A stretch of 64,000 nt of DNA from Hypoxylon rubiginosum (GCA_902806565.1 CADCXA010000025.1:2356001-2420000), one strand, 5' to 3'; positions 1 to 12,500 are shown, counted from the first letter of the stretch. A program made the numbers and translations. Notes: generated by a model from the letters alone, not told the origin.

Positions 1-3000
1 CGTGTCTGGGGAGGCCAATGCAGCCGTAAGAAGAGGTCACAGTAAGACATTCCCCTTCATTATTACTATACGCGTAACCCCAATATTCCTACATTTTCTT
101 TTTTTCCCCTCGACCAGTTGGTCCCTCACGGGATGGTCTGGTCGGCTTGGTTGAACATTTCAGGTAGCTCGACATTCCGACTTAGGTCAGTTGTTTCCTT
201 TGCGGACCATCATGATGTGACGACAGTATCAGTGAGACACAGCATAATTCCCACTGAGCGACGACCCTGACCCTGATTGAGTTCGTCCAGTTTGGTAAAG
301 AGTCTCACTGGTTGTATGTACGAAAACGTCAGAAAAGAAGGGATGTCTGAAGCTTAAATCTGGATTGTCCTGAAACATATCAGACTGTGTGAAAGTTTGA
401 TTAAATGGGTGATGCTCGTCTGGTCACGGACTTCACGGGCCAGAAACGGGCTTAGCTAACAGTTTGATCTCCTCCAAGCTCAGGGGTCCCATATCCTGGC
501 ATTTCCACTTGCGGTGCACGCAATTGCGGTTTGCGATTCAGGAGCCTAGGGTCCCCCTGTTGTCTCCCCTTGTGGGCTCCCCGCCGAAAACGACTCTGAT
601 CGACGATGGTAAATTGGCCGAGAATCCCTTCCCACATATCCAAGATTACTCTCCTCGAAATTGTGCGCTCCCGGGACTCTGGTATCTGACTTGTTAGTGT
701 AACTTCAGTGCCGCTCGAACAAAAAGGAGTTTCTGATTGTCAATAGCAAACAACAAAATGGATTCCGAAATTGATTAACAGTGCGATGGTGGTTTGGAGT
801 CAAGGAGACAGAGTCAAGGAGACAAAAGGAAGTCTTCTAGGCCTTCTCAATGGCTACCCAGTTGGGCAGTACAATTACTACTCTTTTGACCCCGCAATGA
901 TTAGCAAAAAGAAAAAAGAAAAAAGAAAAAAAAAATCCATTCCTTGCATCGAAAACAGCCACACGCAATATCTAGTGCTTACCAACGCGGAATGCAATGC
1001 GCAGCACAAAGCACAATGAGATCTGCCAGCCAATGTAGTTCAATATCAACGACTCGTTCCGCCGATTTTGGTGACGGCCCAGGACCATGCAGATTGTCAG
1101 GGGGTTGGGTTGGCTTGAGCCTTGAGCTTTGAGTGGTCTCTCTGCGCTGAGTCTGCAGCCGACAGGAATTCCTTGCAGGACTCCGCAGACTAACATCCAA
1201 CGTGAAAGCAACGTGACCACTATATCTTGTATATTCTAGCCATGTGCCATGCCTTGCGTCCAACCCAAACTACGTGGCACTCGAGGCTTCGGGGTAGATG
1301 ATGACCAGAGACGAGTCAGTCAAGTACCTACCTACCTCTAGGTAGATAAGGAGAACATAACGATATGAATAATACTTTGAGAATATACATACCTAGGTCT
1401 CTAATCACATCTCATATTTCTTCTAGAGATTTGCGGCGATGACTACTGCGAACTAATATATGTTGCCGGCTTCACCTCGTCTCAAATTAACACCAGTAAT
1501 GATTTTACCCCTGACTAAAGGTAATGTGCATGGCTAAGACCGTCGCTTGTTTTCCCCTGCCTAGACCATCCTTGCGAATGTACCTATCTAGGCAGTCCTG
1601 GAAGCTCGAGAGAAGAGCCTCTCCGAAACGATAGACCTTGCAGACATTAACCAGCCTCCTCCTATTGACCTTTCTGGACGGCTGCAGCGCACACTCGCAC
1701 ATTCGTATATTCGTACAGTCGCACGTTCTACGCACTGCAGTCTGCAAGCACACCTAACCCCAGTGCCCACGATGATTGGTATTATTTCGCCGTCTTCGCT
1801 GATTTTTTTTAACCGGCATGAACTGCTGCAAGCTCAGATATTCTATTACAACGCCATCCATTGCCTTACGCTGGCCGCTGGCTCGGTATGTAGCTGGGCT
1901 AAAGGGAGATATGTGAAGCGTAAAGAAAGCCCATAGCGTAGGTATCGTTCTCACTCGTATGTATCAGCCATACCTAGCACATGGGACGTATTGAAGAAAA
2001 CCCCTGAGCTGGAGCAGTTCTTAAACTTCGTAGATCCCTTTCATTAATGATCTACATGGGATACATGGGCTGCACAGACATGGAAGAGTTCAAAGAGCAT
2101 GGCGTCCGTAGGTACGTACAATAGTTCCGGGCTCACGGACCTCGTCTATCAGATCACCCCATGCACCCAAGTGGCACTCGGTTGCGATTCGTGATGCGGC
2201 GTGGCTGTTTTCAGCGGTTTGACGTCCCACATCCAAGTCAGTTAGCTCGCGCTTTTGGATACGTTGGCGTAGAGACCAACTATGTAGCTACTTAGGTATT
2301 CAGCTATTCGACTAACTGTGAGCCGGATCCGTATGTACACGTCTTAACCCTCGGGTATGCCCTAGCCTAAGCCTAAGACAGGAAAGGAGAGGAGGCCGAG
2401 CGAGGAAAGAGAACAAAGGATCAACGAGACGATGAGTAGATGTCTGTGGTATGCAACTCGAGTTGAATTAAGGTACCTACCTAGGTAGATAGAGGGTCAT
2501 AGTTGATACCAAGTTACCAAGTCGATTTGGTTGACCATTTTCATTCATCCCCATCCCCATCCTCATCCCCATATCCATACCCTTACAGCCATAGCCGTAT
2601 CCGTACCATCCATATCCCTCCCATACACCCCGGCACACAGACTTGGAGCTCTCGGGCTACTACCCTCTCTGGCGCTCTCTCCCTGTCCTGGCCAAATCTC
2701 AATATGATCGAGGATCCTGATTGAATTCTTGAACTTCTCCTGAGATTTTAGCTCTAGAGGCAAACCTCTCTCCACCACCAGTCGCTCATTCTACGATGCT
2801 TTTTTCATTCTCGTCGCCGCGGTTTCTTTCACGACAATAGATAGCGGAGTCGACATTCTCGCTATCTGACCTAAAAGGCCGACCCTCGACATCCTCCATG
2901 GATCTCCTTGTCTCTCTTATTTATGCAAAAAAGAATACCAGTGTTCCGAGCCCTTGCGAGTCTGAAGCCGAACTAATACATACCCGACCCGCACGGCGAC

Positions 3001-3042
3001 TTATACGGCTTTAATGGTGACAGAAAAAGAAGTTGGGACAAA
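1..3042. other. gene-free intergenic region
   Basis: No reading frame here looks like a conserved protein or joins across plausible introns. The stretch holds an A-rich tract near 905-937, several copies of a TACCTA/TAGGTA word (near 1324-1346 and 2471-2487), and a TCCCCATCC-type pyrimidine repeat near 2545-2600. The last few hundred bases are probably the promoter and leader of the gene starting at 3043. Confidence 0.6.
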
Positions 3043-6000
3043 ATGGATTCGAATTTCGAGGCAGTTAACAGTTACGGTAATGGTAACGTTAATGGTAATG
3101 GCAATGGTAGGAATTTCCCTAATTCTTTTTTATTTCAATTTCATATTTTTTTTTTTCCATGTGTGCTTGTCATACATATGTATGTTTGCGCAGAAGGTGT
3201 CTAGGCATATAAGGTGTATAGCAAGTTAAGCAGCAATGGACCGCTAATACCTTGTGCACATTTACAGCTCCAGCTCCAGCTCCTGCTGCATCAGCATCAA
3301 TATCGACGGACCCATCCGCAACCAAATCCAAAACCTATCTTTTGCCCACGACAACCATCACCGCCACTGCTGACCAACGAAGAACAAACTCTTCTTCCAC
3401 ACCGTCAAAAAATACCAATACTAATACTGTCCACCACACACACCGACAAAGTCACAGCTCTTCAAAACTCCCCGCCTATCGCTTTGCTGATCTGAAGAAA
3501 GAATCCATCGCCTTGCCTTCGCTTCTGCAAAATCAACACATCCCGCCCTCGCCTGTCTCACCCGACCCCGATCATCACGCCGAAACACAGCCAAACACGG
3601 CGCAAGACTTGACCCCACCGACAGCACACAACCACCAGAACAATAGCAGCTATTCCGCCACGCGCAGCTCTGTCTCACCCGAACAATCGCCCGCAGATAG
3701 AGATAGGTCGAGTCCTTCCAGGTTTCGGGCATCCACATTCCAGACCCCTGCTACCCTATCGACCGCCACATCGACATCCACATCGACATCATCCACCAAT
3801 GCTAAACGTTCCGCTTCTCTAGACTCGTCTACCGCTGCTAATAAATCTACGCCCAACACCACTGGTGTTAAGTCTCCTACTGATTCCACCGATACCGTCG
3901 TCACCGTACGGCCCCAGCATAGGCGCGCTCCCCTCTCGGCCAGTTCACTAAACGACAATTCGTCCCGCCAGCGAATGCACGCATCTGACGATACCCAAGG
4001 TGCACCGCCGGGCGAAGAGACAGGAGGCAGGGAGTGGGTACACGGCCAGCGGGAACTTTTACTCCCCAAGACCATTCAGAGAACAGCTACCGATGAGAGG
4101 AGAAGCTCGGTAGTAAGGCGACCACCCGTATCCTATAAACCGCCCGTAAATCCTAGCGGCCCGGGCGTCACTGCATCCATCCCTCCTATTCGATCATTCC
4201 GATCCTCCGGCGAACGACGGAGGAGTCTTGTTCTCGACATGAATGTCCGGTCAGCGCGGACGTACGAGGGGAGTGATGATTATGGTGATTCGAACCACCG
4301 CGACAAGACTTTACGTGCACTAGAAGGAAGACGTTTTGACGACGCATCACAAATAACACCGCCCGACTCGGCGGGAGATCGCCCAGATGGCGACGATGGC
4401 GATCTGTTTTTGAAGATCGCTCGCGAGGACCCTTCACGTCGCGGCGCAGATGGGAATGGAAACTATGGAGAAAATCAAGGTGCCCTGGTAGGTCAATTAA
4501 TTGTTGGTTTCCTATCTTGTTTCAAAAGACACTTGGGTGTCTTAGCACGCAATCATTGTTCTTGGACTCTTGTCAGGGGCCACTCTGTAGAGATCGTCCC
4601 GCCCTCAAGGTCAAAACATGTTGCTTTTTGCTACTACCAACATCGTCTAGATGTAACATCTATATAACTTTTTGATTGTGTCCATTGTTCGTGTCCGCTG
4701 GCTAACGTTGGATCTAGTCCCGAGTCACCCGAAGCAACCGGCGACCTCTTTCTATGGGCGTGCCCTCATATCAGCCTACGTCCCCTCCACAAGTATCTCG
4801 ACGCATGTCGGATCAGGAGGCTTCTCGACCTAGGGGTCTTAGTGACGACCAGTCTGGGGATAGAACCACTCGTACTCTTACTTATAGGGGATTTAACAGA
4901 GACAAGTCGTCAGATGAGGCGAAATCCAGAGGCGTTAGCACCCCTCTTCGTGGTTCTCCGTTAACTCCTCGATCGCTGGCTTTCCAGGATTTACCGTCCG
5001 ATCAGGGATCCAGTTACAGCCGAAGAAGACAGCCTTCTATTGACAATGGCACACCTGTTCCTTCTCGCATGTCGTCACTAAAACAGTCCAGCGTCAATTA
5101 CAGCCACCCTCGCACCTATAGCTCTTCACCCCTTGTGCCAAAGTCGATGGATCCTCAAAAACACGATGCTCAACTCGAGGATGCGCATCATGGCGTTGAG
5201 GGAACAAATTCGACAACTTCGACAGCCGCCCCTTCTACGGTATGGGACGAGCTCGATGATCTTAAATCTCGCATTCACCGTCTTGAGTTGACTGGCAAGC
5301 TTCCTCCGACATCAGGTGCGGCCATATCACGAGCGTCTGAGGAGCGACCACCGACCGCCCATACTAACGCAACAACCCTCTCGGCTTCCCCGAAGCGTAG
5401 TTCTGGTGGCGCCGTGCAGGCATCGGATACGAACAGTGCACTGAAAGATGGACACCCATTATTACTTTCCGCCCTAGTCAAATCCAAAGGCTTCCTTAGT
5501 GTGGAAGTGTTTGAAGCGCTGGAGACTGCTGCGAACGACGCCTTAGGTCTTTCTCTAATGATGGGCACTGCCGGTCAACCAGGTCCTATATCGAGTGGCG
5601 CAAGCAGCATCGGAGGCGGTACAACCATTACCGACCGTCAGCTAAGACGAAAAGCAGATAGTATCTGCCGCAGTCTTACTGAACTATGTCTTGCGCTCAG
5701 CGAAGGCGCAGCAAAGATCAAACCACAGCAAGTGACGGCGCCGGCACCGGAGAACTCTCCCATGATGAGTGTGGTCAGCCCTACCATAACGAAATTTCCA
5801 GGCCCACCCACTTCAAGACGACCGAGTATTACAGATCGTACACTCACGTTGAACACTAGCCCCAGAGCTTTGTCTCGCTTTGAAGAGAGGCGGAACAACA
5901 ACATGATCGCTAGTGCGCTACCGACTCCACGGTATAGTGCTACAACCCCTGCGACTCCAACGGATGCCGTAGCTGCTTCAGCCGGCCGAAAGACTTCTCT

Positions 6001-6562
6001 CCTGATGTCTCGCACTCGTCGAGCCGGAACAGAAGAACCAGAGGAAGGGCGCAAATCATCCTTGTTGAGAACTCGCCGAGCTACAACAGAAGAGCCCGAG
6101 GCACAGTTTGAACGGAAGCCTCTACTAGTTCGAGGCCGTCGGGGAACGCTAGACAATGAGGATGAGGAAGTCCGCTTCCGTGCGCCTTCTCGCGCTATTA
6201 CTGAAGTCCACGGGCTTCGTTCAGGACCACGCGAATACACTTCGCAACTACCGGCCCCTCCGTTGAAAGAGTCTGAGCCTTTAGCGTCTTCGGCTCTACC
6301 CAGAAGGCGGCTTGCTTCTTCGGCATTTAATGCCAACACCAGATTAGTTCTTCCAGCAACGACGACAAACATCGCCACACCACCTCGACGATACTTTGAC
6401 CGATCGACGCCGGATCGCGAAACGTACAACACCGCAGACAGGATGGGCGAAGATCGGCCCCAGCGGCAGTTTTCCCTCGCTCGCCACGGGAGCATGGACA
6501 AACGAACCAACCGCGCCAGCATGATGACCACAAGCTCGCCGGCGACGGGCGGCTACCGATAA
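3043..6562 (+). CDS. conserved disordered protein, filamentous-ascomycete type (LPXTG-named family)
   Basis: Three exons: 3043-3106, 3268-4487, 4718-6562, giving 1042 residues. The start at 3043 has A at -3 and G at +4 and opens an Asn/Gly-rich tail. It is reached only through a 161-nt intron (branch CTAAT, acceptor TTTACAG). The second intron (230 nt) has the branch GCTAACG. Most of the protein is Ser/Pro/Thr/Arg-rich and disordered. Two ordered blocks stand out: a short helix at about 604-625 (WDELDDLKSRIHRLELTG, followed by KLPPTSG) and a helical block at about 675-765. Databases often call this family LPXTG-domain protein because of that LPPTS string, but it lacks the signal peptide and membrane tail of a sortase substrate, so the name is not informative. 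Repeated SR/RRA basic patches suggest phosphorylation or a cytoskeletal role; this is inference. Function unknown. Confidence 0.85.
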
Positions 6563-7684
6563 TGCCATAACGACTATGATACGCTCATGATCATGTAACA
6601 ATAGACAGTCATCCGGGCAAAAAACAATTCTCCATAAAGCATGAATTTTGCATAGCTAGACGGTTTCCATTTCTTTCGGTTCTTTCTACTTGATACAATA
6701 CCCCTCCGCATTTGCGAAAAATCTTACGACTTTCTTCTACCGTCACCGCCGGGACGAGTGCTGGCAAGTGTTATTTCACTGCCTGTATAATGGACAAAAC
6801 ACGATTAAGAAAAAATACGCCAGAAGATAACGGGATAGTGTTGGCGGGCCAGTGATGAGTATACTCGGAAGAGTGCTCGCCCACTTACGATTTTACTTGC
6901 AATAGGGGATAAAGCCGTTGCATACTAAGCCGCCGAGCTATACGGTTCTTTTGTGAGATATTTTTTCTAATAGGACCAGGTGTATAACTTAGCCAAAAGG
7001 GAGCATCCAGCGTATGACATGCGTTCAGGATGGAGGCTTGAGCGGTAAATCCGTTTTACCAATGTACTATGTAAATAAGCCGGAAAAGCACGGCAATAAT
7101 GTATAAATACTAGGGTTTTGCGATGAACATATGAACATAGAAAAAATTCTACCTCTTTTAATCCGCCTCCTTGATTATGTGTCTGTGTGTAGTATAGCAA
7201 GGCTTTGGTGCCTAGATAATCGTATGTATAAATCTCGAAACTGTATGGATGATATCAGGGTGAGTCAGGCCGGGTGGACAGGTGGACAGGTGGATCCATG
7301 ACAGCAAAATGCATTGCGGCTCATTGTTTAACACTCCCGTTGCACGAACTTTTATTCTTTTAAGCGATCACGGCATCATCCCAAACTTACCTTGTAAATT
7401 CTCACCATTCATCTCATATCAACACTTTACCAACGTCCTCTTTTCCGTTTGATATAATCGCCGCGTCTCATTTAAAAACACAAACAAAAGTCGTGGCTTC
7501 GCTTAGCATATCCACCAAACACATTCTCGTAACAGCAGCTCACCTGCTCGGACCGGCGAGGTATAGGGGGAACCTCCTCCACAGCAGCACTAGTATTATT
7601 CTACGGCTCGGCGGCAACAGGTACAGTCGTAGCAGTAGTAGTAGCCGGTTCGGGAGCAACGACAACGACAACGACAACAACGGC
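6563..7684. other. intergenic region
   Basis: Holds the 3' end of the gene before it and the promoter and leader of TPT1. The TPT1 frame stays open upstream of its ATG to about 7493 but contains no earlier ATG. A GTGGACAG tandem word sits near 7272-7292. Nothing else is supported. Confidence 0.5.
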
Positions 7685-8936
7685 ATGGAGGACGAAGAGT
7701 TCGCAGAGTCGGCGGAGAGATTAGGAGACCGAGCCCTCAGGGGCAAAGGCAGAGGTGGAGGCGGCCGCGATCGTCGCGGCGGTGGAAAGGGGGGAAGAGG
7801 CGGAGGTGGTGGTGGCGGCCAGGACCGCGAGGTGCTGATTTCCAGAGCGCTGTCGTCGCTCCTGAGACACCAGGCCGAGAACGCGGGGATCCGGTTGGAT
7901 GGCGAGGGCTACGCGCCGCTGGATAAAGTGGTGAGTCCGTCTCGTCTCATTTTCTCCAATCTCTAGCGTAGTTAGTCGAGGTGCGGCACATGGTGTGGTG
8001 GGCGATTTACAAAGCATGTCGGAAGTTGAGATCAGGAAAGCGATATGTCAGCATCGCATCGCCTTATAAAGGACGAAGAAGGGGGGAGGAAGGAGGGGTT
8101 CTATAAAATCAGGTCCACTAACAAACAGCTGCGAATAAAAGATGCAATGGCAGCGGATACGCTCGCTGAACCCGACGTTCGAGGAGATCCGGCGCGCGGT
8201 GGTGGACAACGCGAAGCAGCGGTTCGCGCTGAAGCCCAAGGACCCGGCCGCGGACGCGGACGCGGCCAGCAGCGAGGAGCCGTCCGCCTGGCTGATCCGC
8301 GCCAACCAGGGCCACAGCATCGCGCTGGCCGACGAGGGCCTGCACACCCCCGTCACGCTCGAGGCCGGCAACGTCCCCGAGGTCGCCGTCCACGGCACGT
8401 ACTTCGCCTTCTGGCCCGCCATCGTCGCGGCGGGCGGGCTCCGGAAGATGGGGCGGCAGCACGTGCACTTCGGCACGGGGCTGCTGCCGTCGGACGACGA
8501 CGGCGGCGGCGACGGCGGCGACGACGATGGGGGGAAGAAGCCTAGCGTGGTCAGCGGCATGCGGTCCGACGCGGAGCTCCTAATATTTACAGACGTGGAA
8601 CAGAGCCTGCGCGACGGGGGTATGAAGTGGTGGATCAGCGCCAACGGCGTGGTGCTGACGGAGGGGAACGCGGACGGCGTCGTGCCCCTGAAGTACTTTA
8701 AGGAGGTGAGGGGCCGCCGGCAGGGCGTCGGGGTCCTGTGGCGCGACGGCGCGAAGGTGGCGGATCTGCCGGCTGGTGTCGTGGCGAGGGTGCCGGTGGG
8801 TAAGGGGAAGGGGAAGGGTGGTAGAGGGGGCGGTGGTGGAGGAAGAGGGGGGAGAGGAGGCGGTGGTGGTACGGGAAGAGGGAAAGGGGAAAAGGGACAT
8901 GGAGGAGAGCGGAGAGGTGGAAAGGGGGGAGAATAA
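7685..8936 (+). CDS. TPT1: tRNA 2'-phosphotransferase (Tpt1/KptA family)
   Basis: Exons 7685-7930 and 8142-8936; 346 residues. The enzyme moves the 2'-phosphate left at the splice junction of ligated tRNA onto NAD+. Family motifs are in order: SRALSSLLRHQAE (about 54-66), IRANQGHS (about 134-141), and HGTYFAFWPAI then GLRKMGRQHVHF. The 211-nt intron has the branch CACTAAC at about 8116 and uses the AG at 8140-8141; the nearer AG at 8128 would break the frame. An AG at 8153 would also keep the frame and drop four residues. The catalytic core is flanked by Gly/Arg-rich tails at both ends (about 16-45 and the last 50 residues), which is unusual for this compact family. The second exon is markedly GC-rich at third positions. 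The ATG chosen is the first in frame. Confidence 0.93.
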
Positions 8937-9502
8937 TGTCGGTGTGGTGCTGAAGAGCAATGAGGAGAGAGAGAGAGAGAGAGAGAAAAGGAGGATTACC
9001 GTAGGCTAAGGCTACATAAATGTTACGTTCCCGCGAGGATCGTCATTCATTGTCTCTCATCGCTACAGCTTACCTCTCAGTCCCAATCAGACCTAAGGGG
9101 CAGGTTTCTAAGTGAAATGGTGTAATTGGTGTACTTAAAAAGGTTTAGGTATACCAAGCATGCCTGTTTAGACGGTTAATTCGAGTATACGCCAAATAGG
9201 GGTACATCACCAGATTCGTATGTCCACGCTCAATCGTCACAATATAGGTTCAACTTAGTCATTTACTATTTCACTAAAATTTCGCTAAGCCATTCATAGA
9301 CCAAATTTGTCCCCAATGGTTAAACAAAGGAAATCCTTTCCCGTGCAATGCAATGCAGAGTCCTCAGATATCCCGTTCTTCTCTTTTCCTTTTTTTCCTC
9401 CAAGGTCCCCCTTTTTCTCAGGGGTCAGGCCAACTGTCCCCCCTTCCTAACTGTACGCCCGCGTACGTTATGGAACGGAGACGGACACGGCAAATCGGAA
9501 TA
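8937..9502. other. convergent 3' region with GA microsatellite
   Basis: Space between the ends of TPT1 (+) and the CVNH-like gene (-). A (GA)n run lies at about 8963-8985 just after the TPT1 stop. Nothing else recognised. Confidence 0.6.
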
Positions 9503-10802
9503 TCAGATTGCACCCTCGGGTACGGCGGGAGGCTCGGGTGCCTGAACGAAAGTCACGGACGTTATGACGGGGGGACCGGGTGCCGGGGCGGCAGGCTCCG
9601 GCGCCGGGACAATGGGTTCGGGTACTTGGATGATGGTAGGTTGGGCCGGCACGGTGATGGTGGTGAAGATGGCCTTGACGGTGGTCTGGAGCGAGGCGCG
9701 GATCAGTAAGGAAGGTGGCGGCGTCGTGTAGACGGTCGCGGTGAAGACGGTGACCTGGACGTTGATCAGAGCTGTCTCCGTAAACTTCTTCGTCGCCGTC
9801 TCCGTTTCCGTCTTGGTCTTAGTCTTAGTCTTGGTCTTCTTCTTCGTTTCGGTCTCGGTCTCGGTCTCGGTCTTGGTTTTAGTCTTGACCTTCTTGTGGG
9901 TCTTCGTGACAGTTACGCTCGCGGGCGACGGGCACACGCTGCTAGGCGCGGGAGTAGTATTGGTGACCGTAGTTTTCTCGGTAGTGGTGACGGTCAGAGT
10001 GCTAGGAGGACTGGTGGTCGTGCTGGTGCTGGTACTGGTAGCCATGCCGGCGTCAAGAGGGAAATTAGGAGGGGCGGAGACCGGATCGCCGTTGATTACT
10101 TCGTCATCCATGCCATCACAGGTCACGAAGCCAGTGTCCGAGACGTCGATGATATCGTCTAGGGGAGAGAAGGCAAGTTAGGACCTGGGTTCTCGATAAC
10201 GTTCTTCGTCTCTCGTAAGGCTCTATAGCTATCGAGGGCTAGGGGTGATAGAACAAGATGGAGATGATCCGCTAGTTAGAATGAAAATGTAACCAAGTAA
10301 ACGTACCAAGAGTGATATCTGTCGGTTGGAAGTTGTCTGGTCTGTCCTTATACGCGCACTGACACCGAAGGGAGAGTCTCCATGCGTCATCATTGTCACC
10401 GTCGTCTTTTGTGGTAGCGATGCCGCAGCCAATGCATGATCCAGAGAACGGTCCAGGGTATGGATTTTGCTGGTCGGCATCCGTGAGCTTTGCCTGGTTA
10501 TTGTTGATACACCTGCCAAAGTAAATCAGGACCGTTAGCTATCACCATCAAGTTGGAAACTCGTATCATGCGATATACTTGGCCGAAGCTTACTCAGTGA
10601 TGTTCAAGCTGCTCATCTGGTACTCTTTACCCGTATTCGAACACATGGCGACAAACTTGAGGTCGTGAGTGTTTGTCTTTGAATCGTCGGTTATTTCGCT
10701 GAGATGGTAAAGAGGGCATAGGTCGACACTAAACTTGGAATTGCCCAGCACCAGGAGCCCGGCGAGGGCGGTGATAAGAAAGAAGTAACTCCCAGGATGC
10801 AT
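9503..10802 (-). CDS. secreted CVNH-like (cyanovirin-N homology) protein with Thr-rich charged stalk
   Basis: Minus-strand exons 10802-10594, 10512-10307, 10158-9503; 356 residues; phases agree at both joins. An N-terminal signal peptide (about 1-22, hydrophobic core FFLITALAGLLVL) targets it for secretion. Residues about 30-150 follow the two-fold CVNH pattern: Cys-Ser-Asn, then SSLNITECINN, a second SGSCIGC and LRCQC, then TDITLDDIIDV and VTCDG. CVNH domains are small lectin-like folds, often mannose-binding. The rest is Pro/Thr-rich with a run of alternating Lys-Thr and Glu-Thr dipeptides at about 226-264, encoded by a GTCTTx/GTCTCG hexamer repeat. There is no hydrophobic C-terminal tail, so a GPI anchor is unlikely. 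The CVNH call rests on pattern, not on a search. Confidence 0.72.
9782..9897 (-). repeat. coding hexamer minisatellite (Lys-Thr / Glu-Thr repeat)
   Basis: On the + strand this is a run of GTCTTx and GTCTCG hexamers inside the last exon of the CVNH-like gene. On the coding strand it reads as alternating KT and ET dipeptides with short Lys runs. Such a repeat can change length without breaking the frame. Confidence 0.8.
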
Positions 10803-11460
10803 CGTGGGCCGGCCAAGTTGGTCCTCTACGAGTTTGGGTTCGTGCCTCTCTTGCTTTGGCGCCTTGGGTACGATTTACACGCGAAATATAAATGATGGTG
10901 GGCCGTGGAAAGATACCGATACAGAGCACTACCTAGAGAAGAAGAAATTCGGTTGAGCATTTAACGATTTTTTTTAATAGAAGCCATTCTCGACATGCGT
11001 CAGCTAACTGATCCGTGCTTGGAACACCTCCGCGTCGTTTCTAATATGATGTGTGGTTGTTAGCACACGCAAGATCTGTGTCATTTAGAAGTGACTTGGC
11101 TACGTTAGCAAGACAGGAGTGGTGTATCTGGCTTTGCGCGAGAGCTACAAAAAGATGAAGTTTTCCTCTGTCCTGTTCTCCGTCGTGGTGAAAAATTGGT
11201 TAGAATTGATCTATCCGTACTATGGTCACCCTAATCACGCCCTGTGCCAGGACTGAGCAGTAATAAGGTAGCAAAACATTAAAGACGTCGAGTCGACCTT
11301 GTCTAAGTATTGCAACAAGCACACCGTAGTGATGCTTCCCTTCGTCGGATATCAGGCCAAGGTGCTGAGTTGATCGTTCGTGTTTGTGACTCATCTAAAA
11401 AGTCCCAGTTCCCAAAGACCTCAAGGTCAGGCACTAGTCACAACAAGTGTCCCAGTCTCG
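10803..11460. other. promoter of the CVNH-like gene and 3' region of the dsRBD-type gene
   Basis: No supported gene. Both neighbours lie on the minus strand, so this holds the upstream control region of the secreted CVNH-like gene and the terminator region of the next gene. Confidence 0.5.
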
Positions 11461-12500
11461 TCAGCCTCGCAAATGACCAGATGGCTGGTGATTGTTTTCG
11501 CTTTCTTGCTTCTTGACAGGTGGTAGAGTCTCTATATACCGCTCGTACTCCTCGTCATGCTTTGCGACTATACTGCGCAAGTGCACTAACAACTCCTCTG
11601 CGATCTTCTCCTTGGCTGGCCGTTTACCTAACACGTCCTCCACGCGGCCGACACCTGCGGGTAGCGTCGAAACTAATATGCCCATATCCGGATAGCCACT
11701 GAAGAAGCCGGGCTGCTCAGGATTCTCGGTGATGATGTATTTAGGTCTATCGGGAGACCCGAGGCGGACGCAGAGCTGCTGGACTTCTTGCAATACGTCT
11801 GGCTCGGAAGTTGGATTTTTGCTCTGCTCAGGTGAGGATGCCGATAGTTTCTGTTTCTTTCTTTCCGGTGAAGAAGGCTGTGGTGTCGCCGGCCGCTGGC
11901 CCTTAGTTCTCAACCATTCTACAGCGCATTTGGCTGCGTATTTCTTGGCGTCCTTCTTGCGCACAAAGCAGGGCGGCATTCCGTCTTGCAATATTCCACC
12001 TCCGGAGTTGGGAAATGGTTCTGGATACTCATCGATGCGGACCTGGCAATACCAGTTTTGGACTCCGGACACAACCGGACCCGGCTTTTCCTGGAAGTCG
12101 ACTCCGGCAGTGTTACCAGGCCCTCGTTGACGAGCAGCTCGATCTTCTGAGACGAGATCAGTTTTATGAATTACTTATTAGTTGTGTGATCAGACATACC
12201 CATAAGCAAGCCGATCCAGTTGGTATCGCCTAAATCTGGCTCGGGCAGAAGTGGTGTCGCCAGTGGTAGAGCTTGTTCGAGCTTGTCCAACAACTTCCGC
12301 TGCGCATCTGTCAAGGGTGCGGGAGCTGAGTGAGTAGCCTCGTACTCCAGTTGCTGGCCGATCCAATTCTGGATGGCCCGGTAGGTCTCCGACGATACCA
12401 TGGTTACTGATGAATAGCCTCTGATATATTTAGGATAGCGTATGAAGGATGTATATAAGAGACGAGTGCGACGAGCAGCATAGAGATATCTAAGTGTCAT
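11461..12500 (-). CDS. dsRNA-binding-domain-type protein with optional mitochondrial presequence
   Basis: Two exons joined over a 53-nt intron (12199-12147). The second exon is 12146-11461. Two in-frame ATGs are possible. The one at 12401 has a strong context (A at -3, G at +4) and gives 295 residues. The one at 12500 has C at -3 and gives 328 residues. The central region (VSGVQNWYCQVRI, then KKDAKKYAAKCAVEWL) has the beta strand and final Lys-rich helix expected of a dsRNA-binding domain. A second similar half near the C-terminus (KYIITENPEQPGFFSGYP, then AKEKIAEELLVHL) may be another degenerate copy. The N-terminal block ends with a DLGDTNWIGLLM motif. The 33-residue extension has seven basic and no acidic residues and contains RGYSS, a match to the R-3 cleavage pattern of mitochondrial presequences. 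Substrate unknown. Confidence 0.82.

Noticed and set aside
5638..6531. 297-codon minus-strand frame opposite the disordered protein
   Set aside because: It is the antisense shadow of a biased exon. It has no domain and the plus-strand exon joins and composition are better supported.
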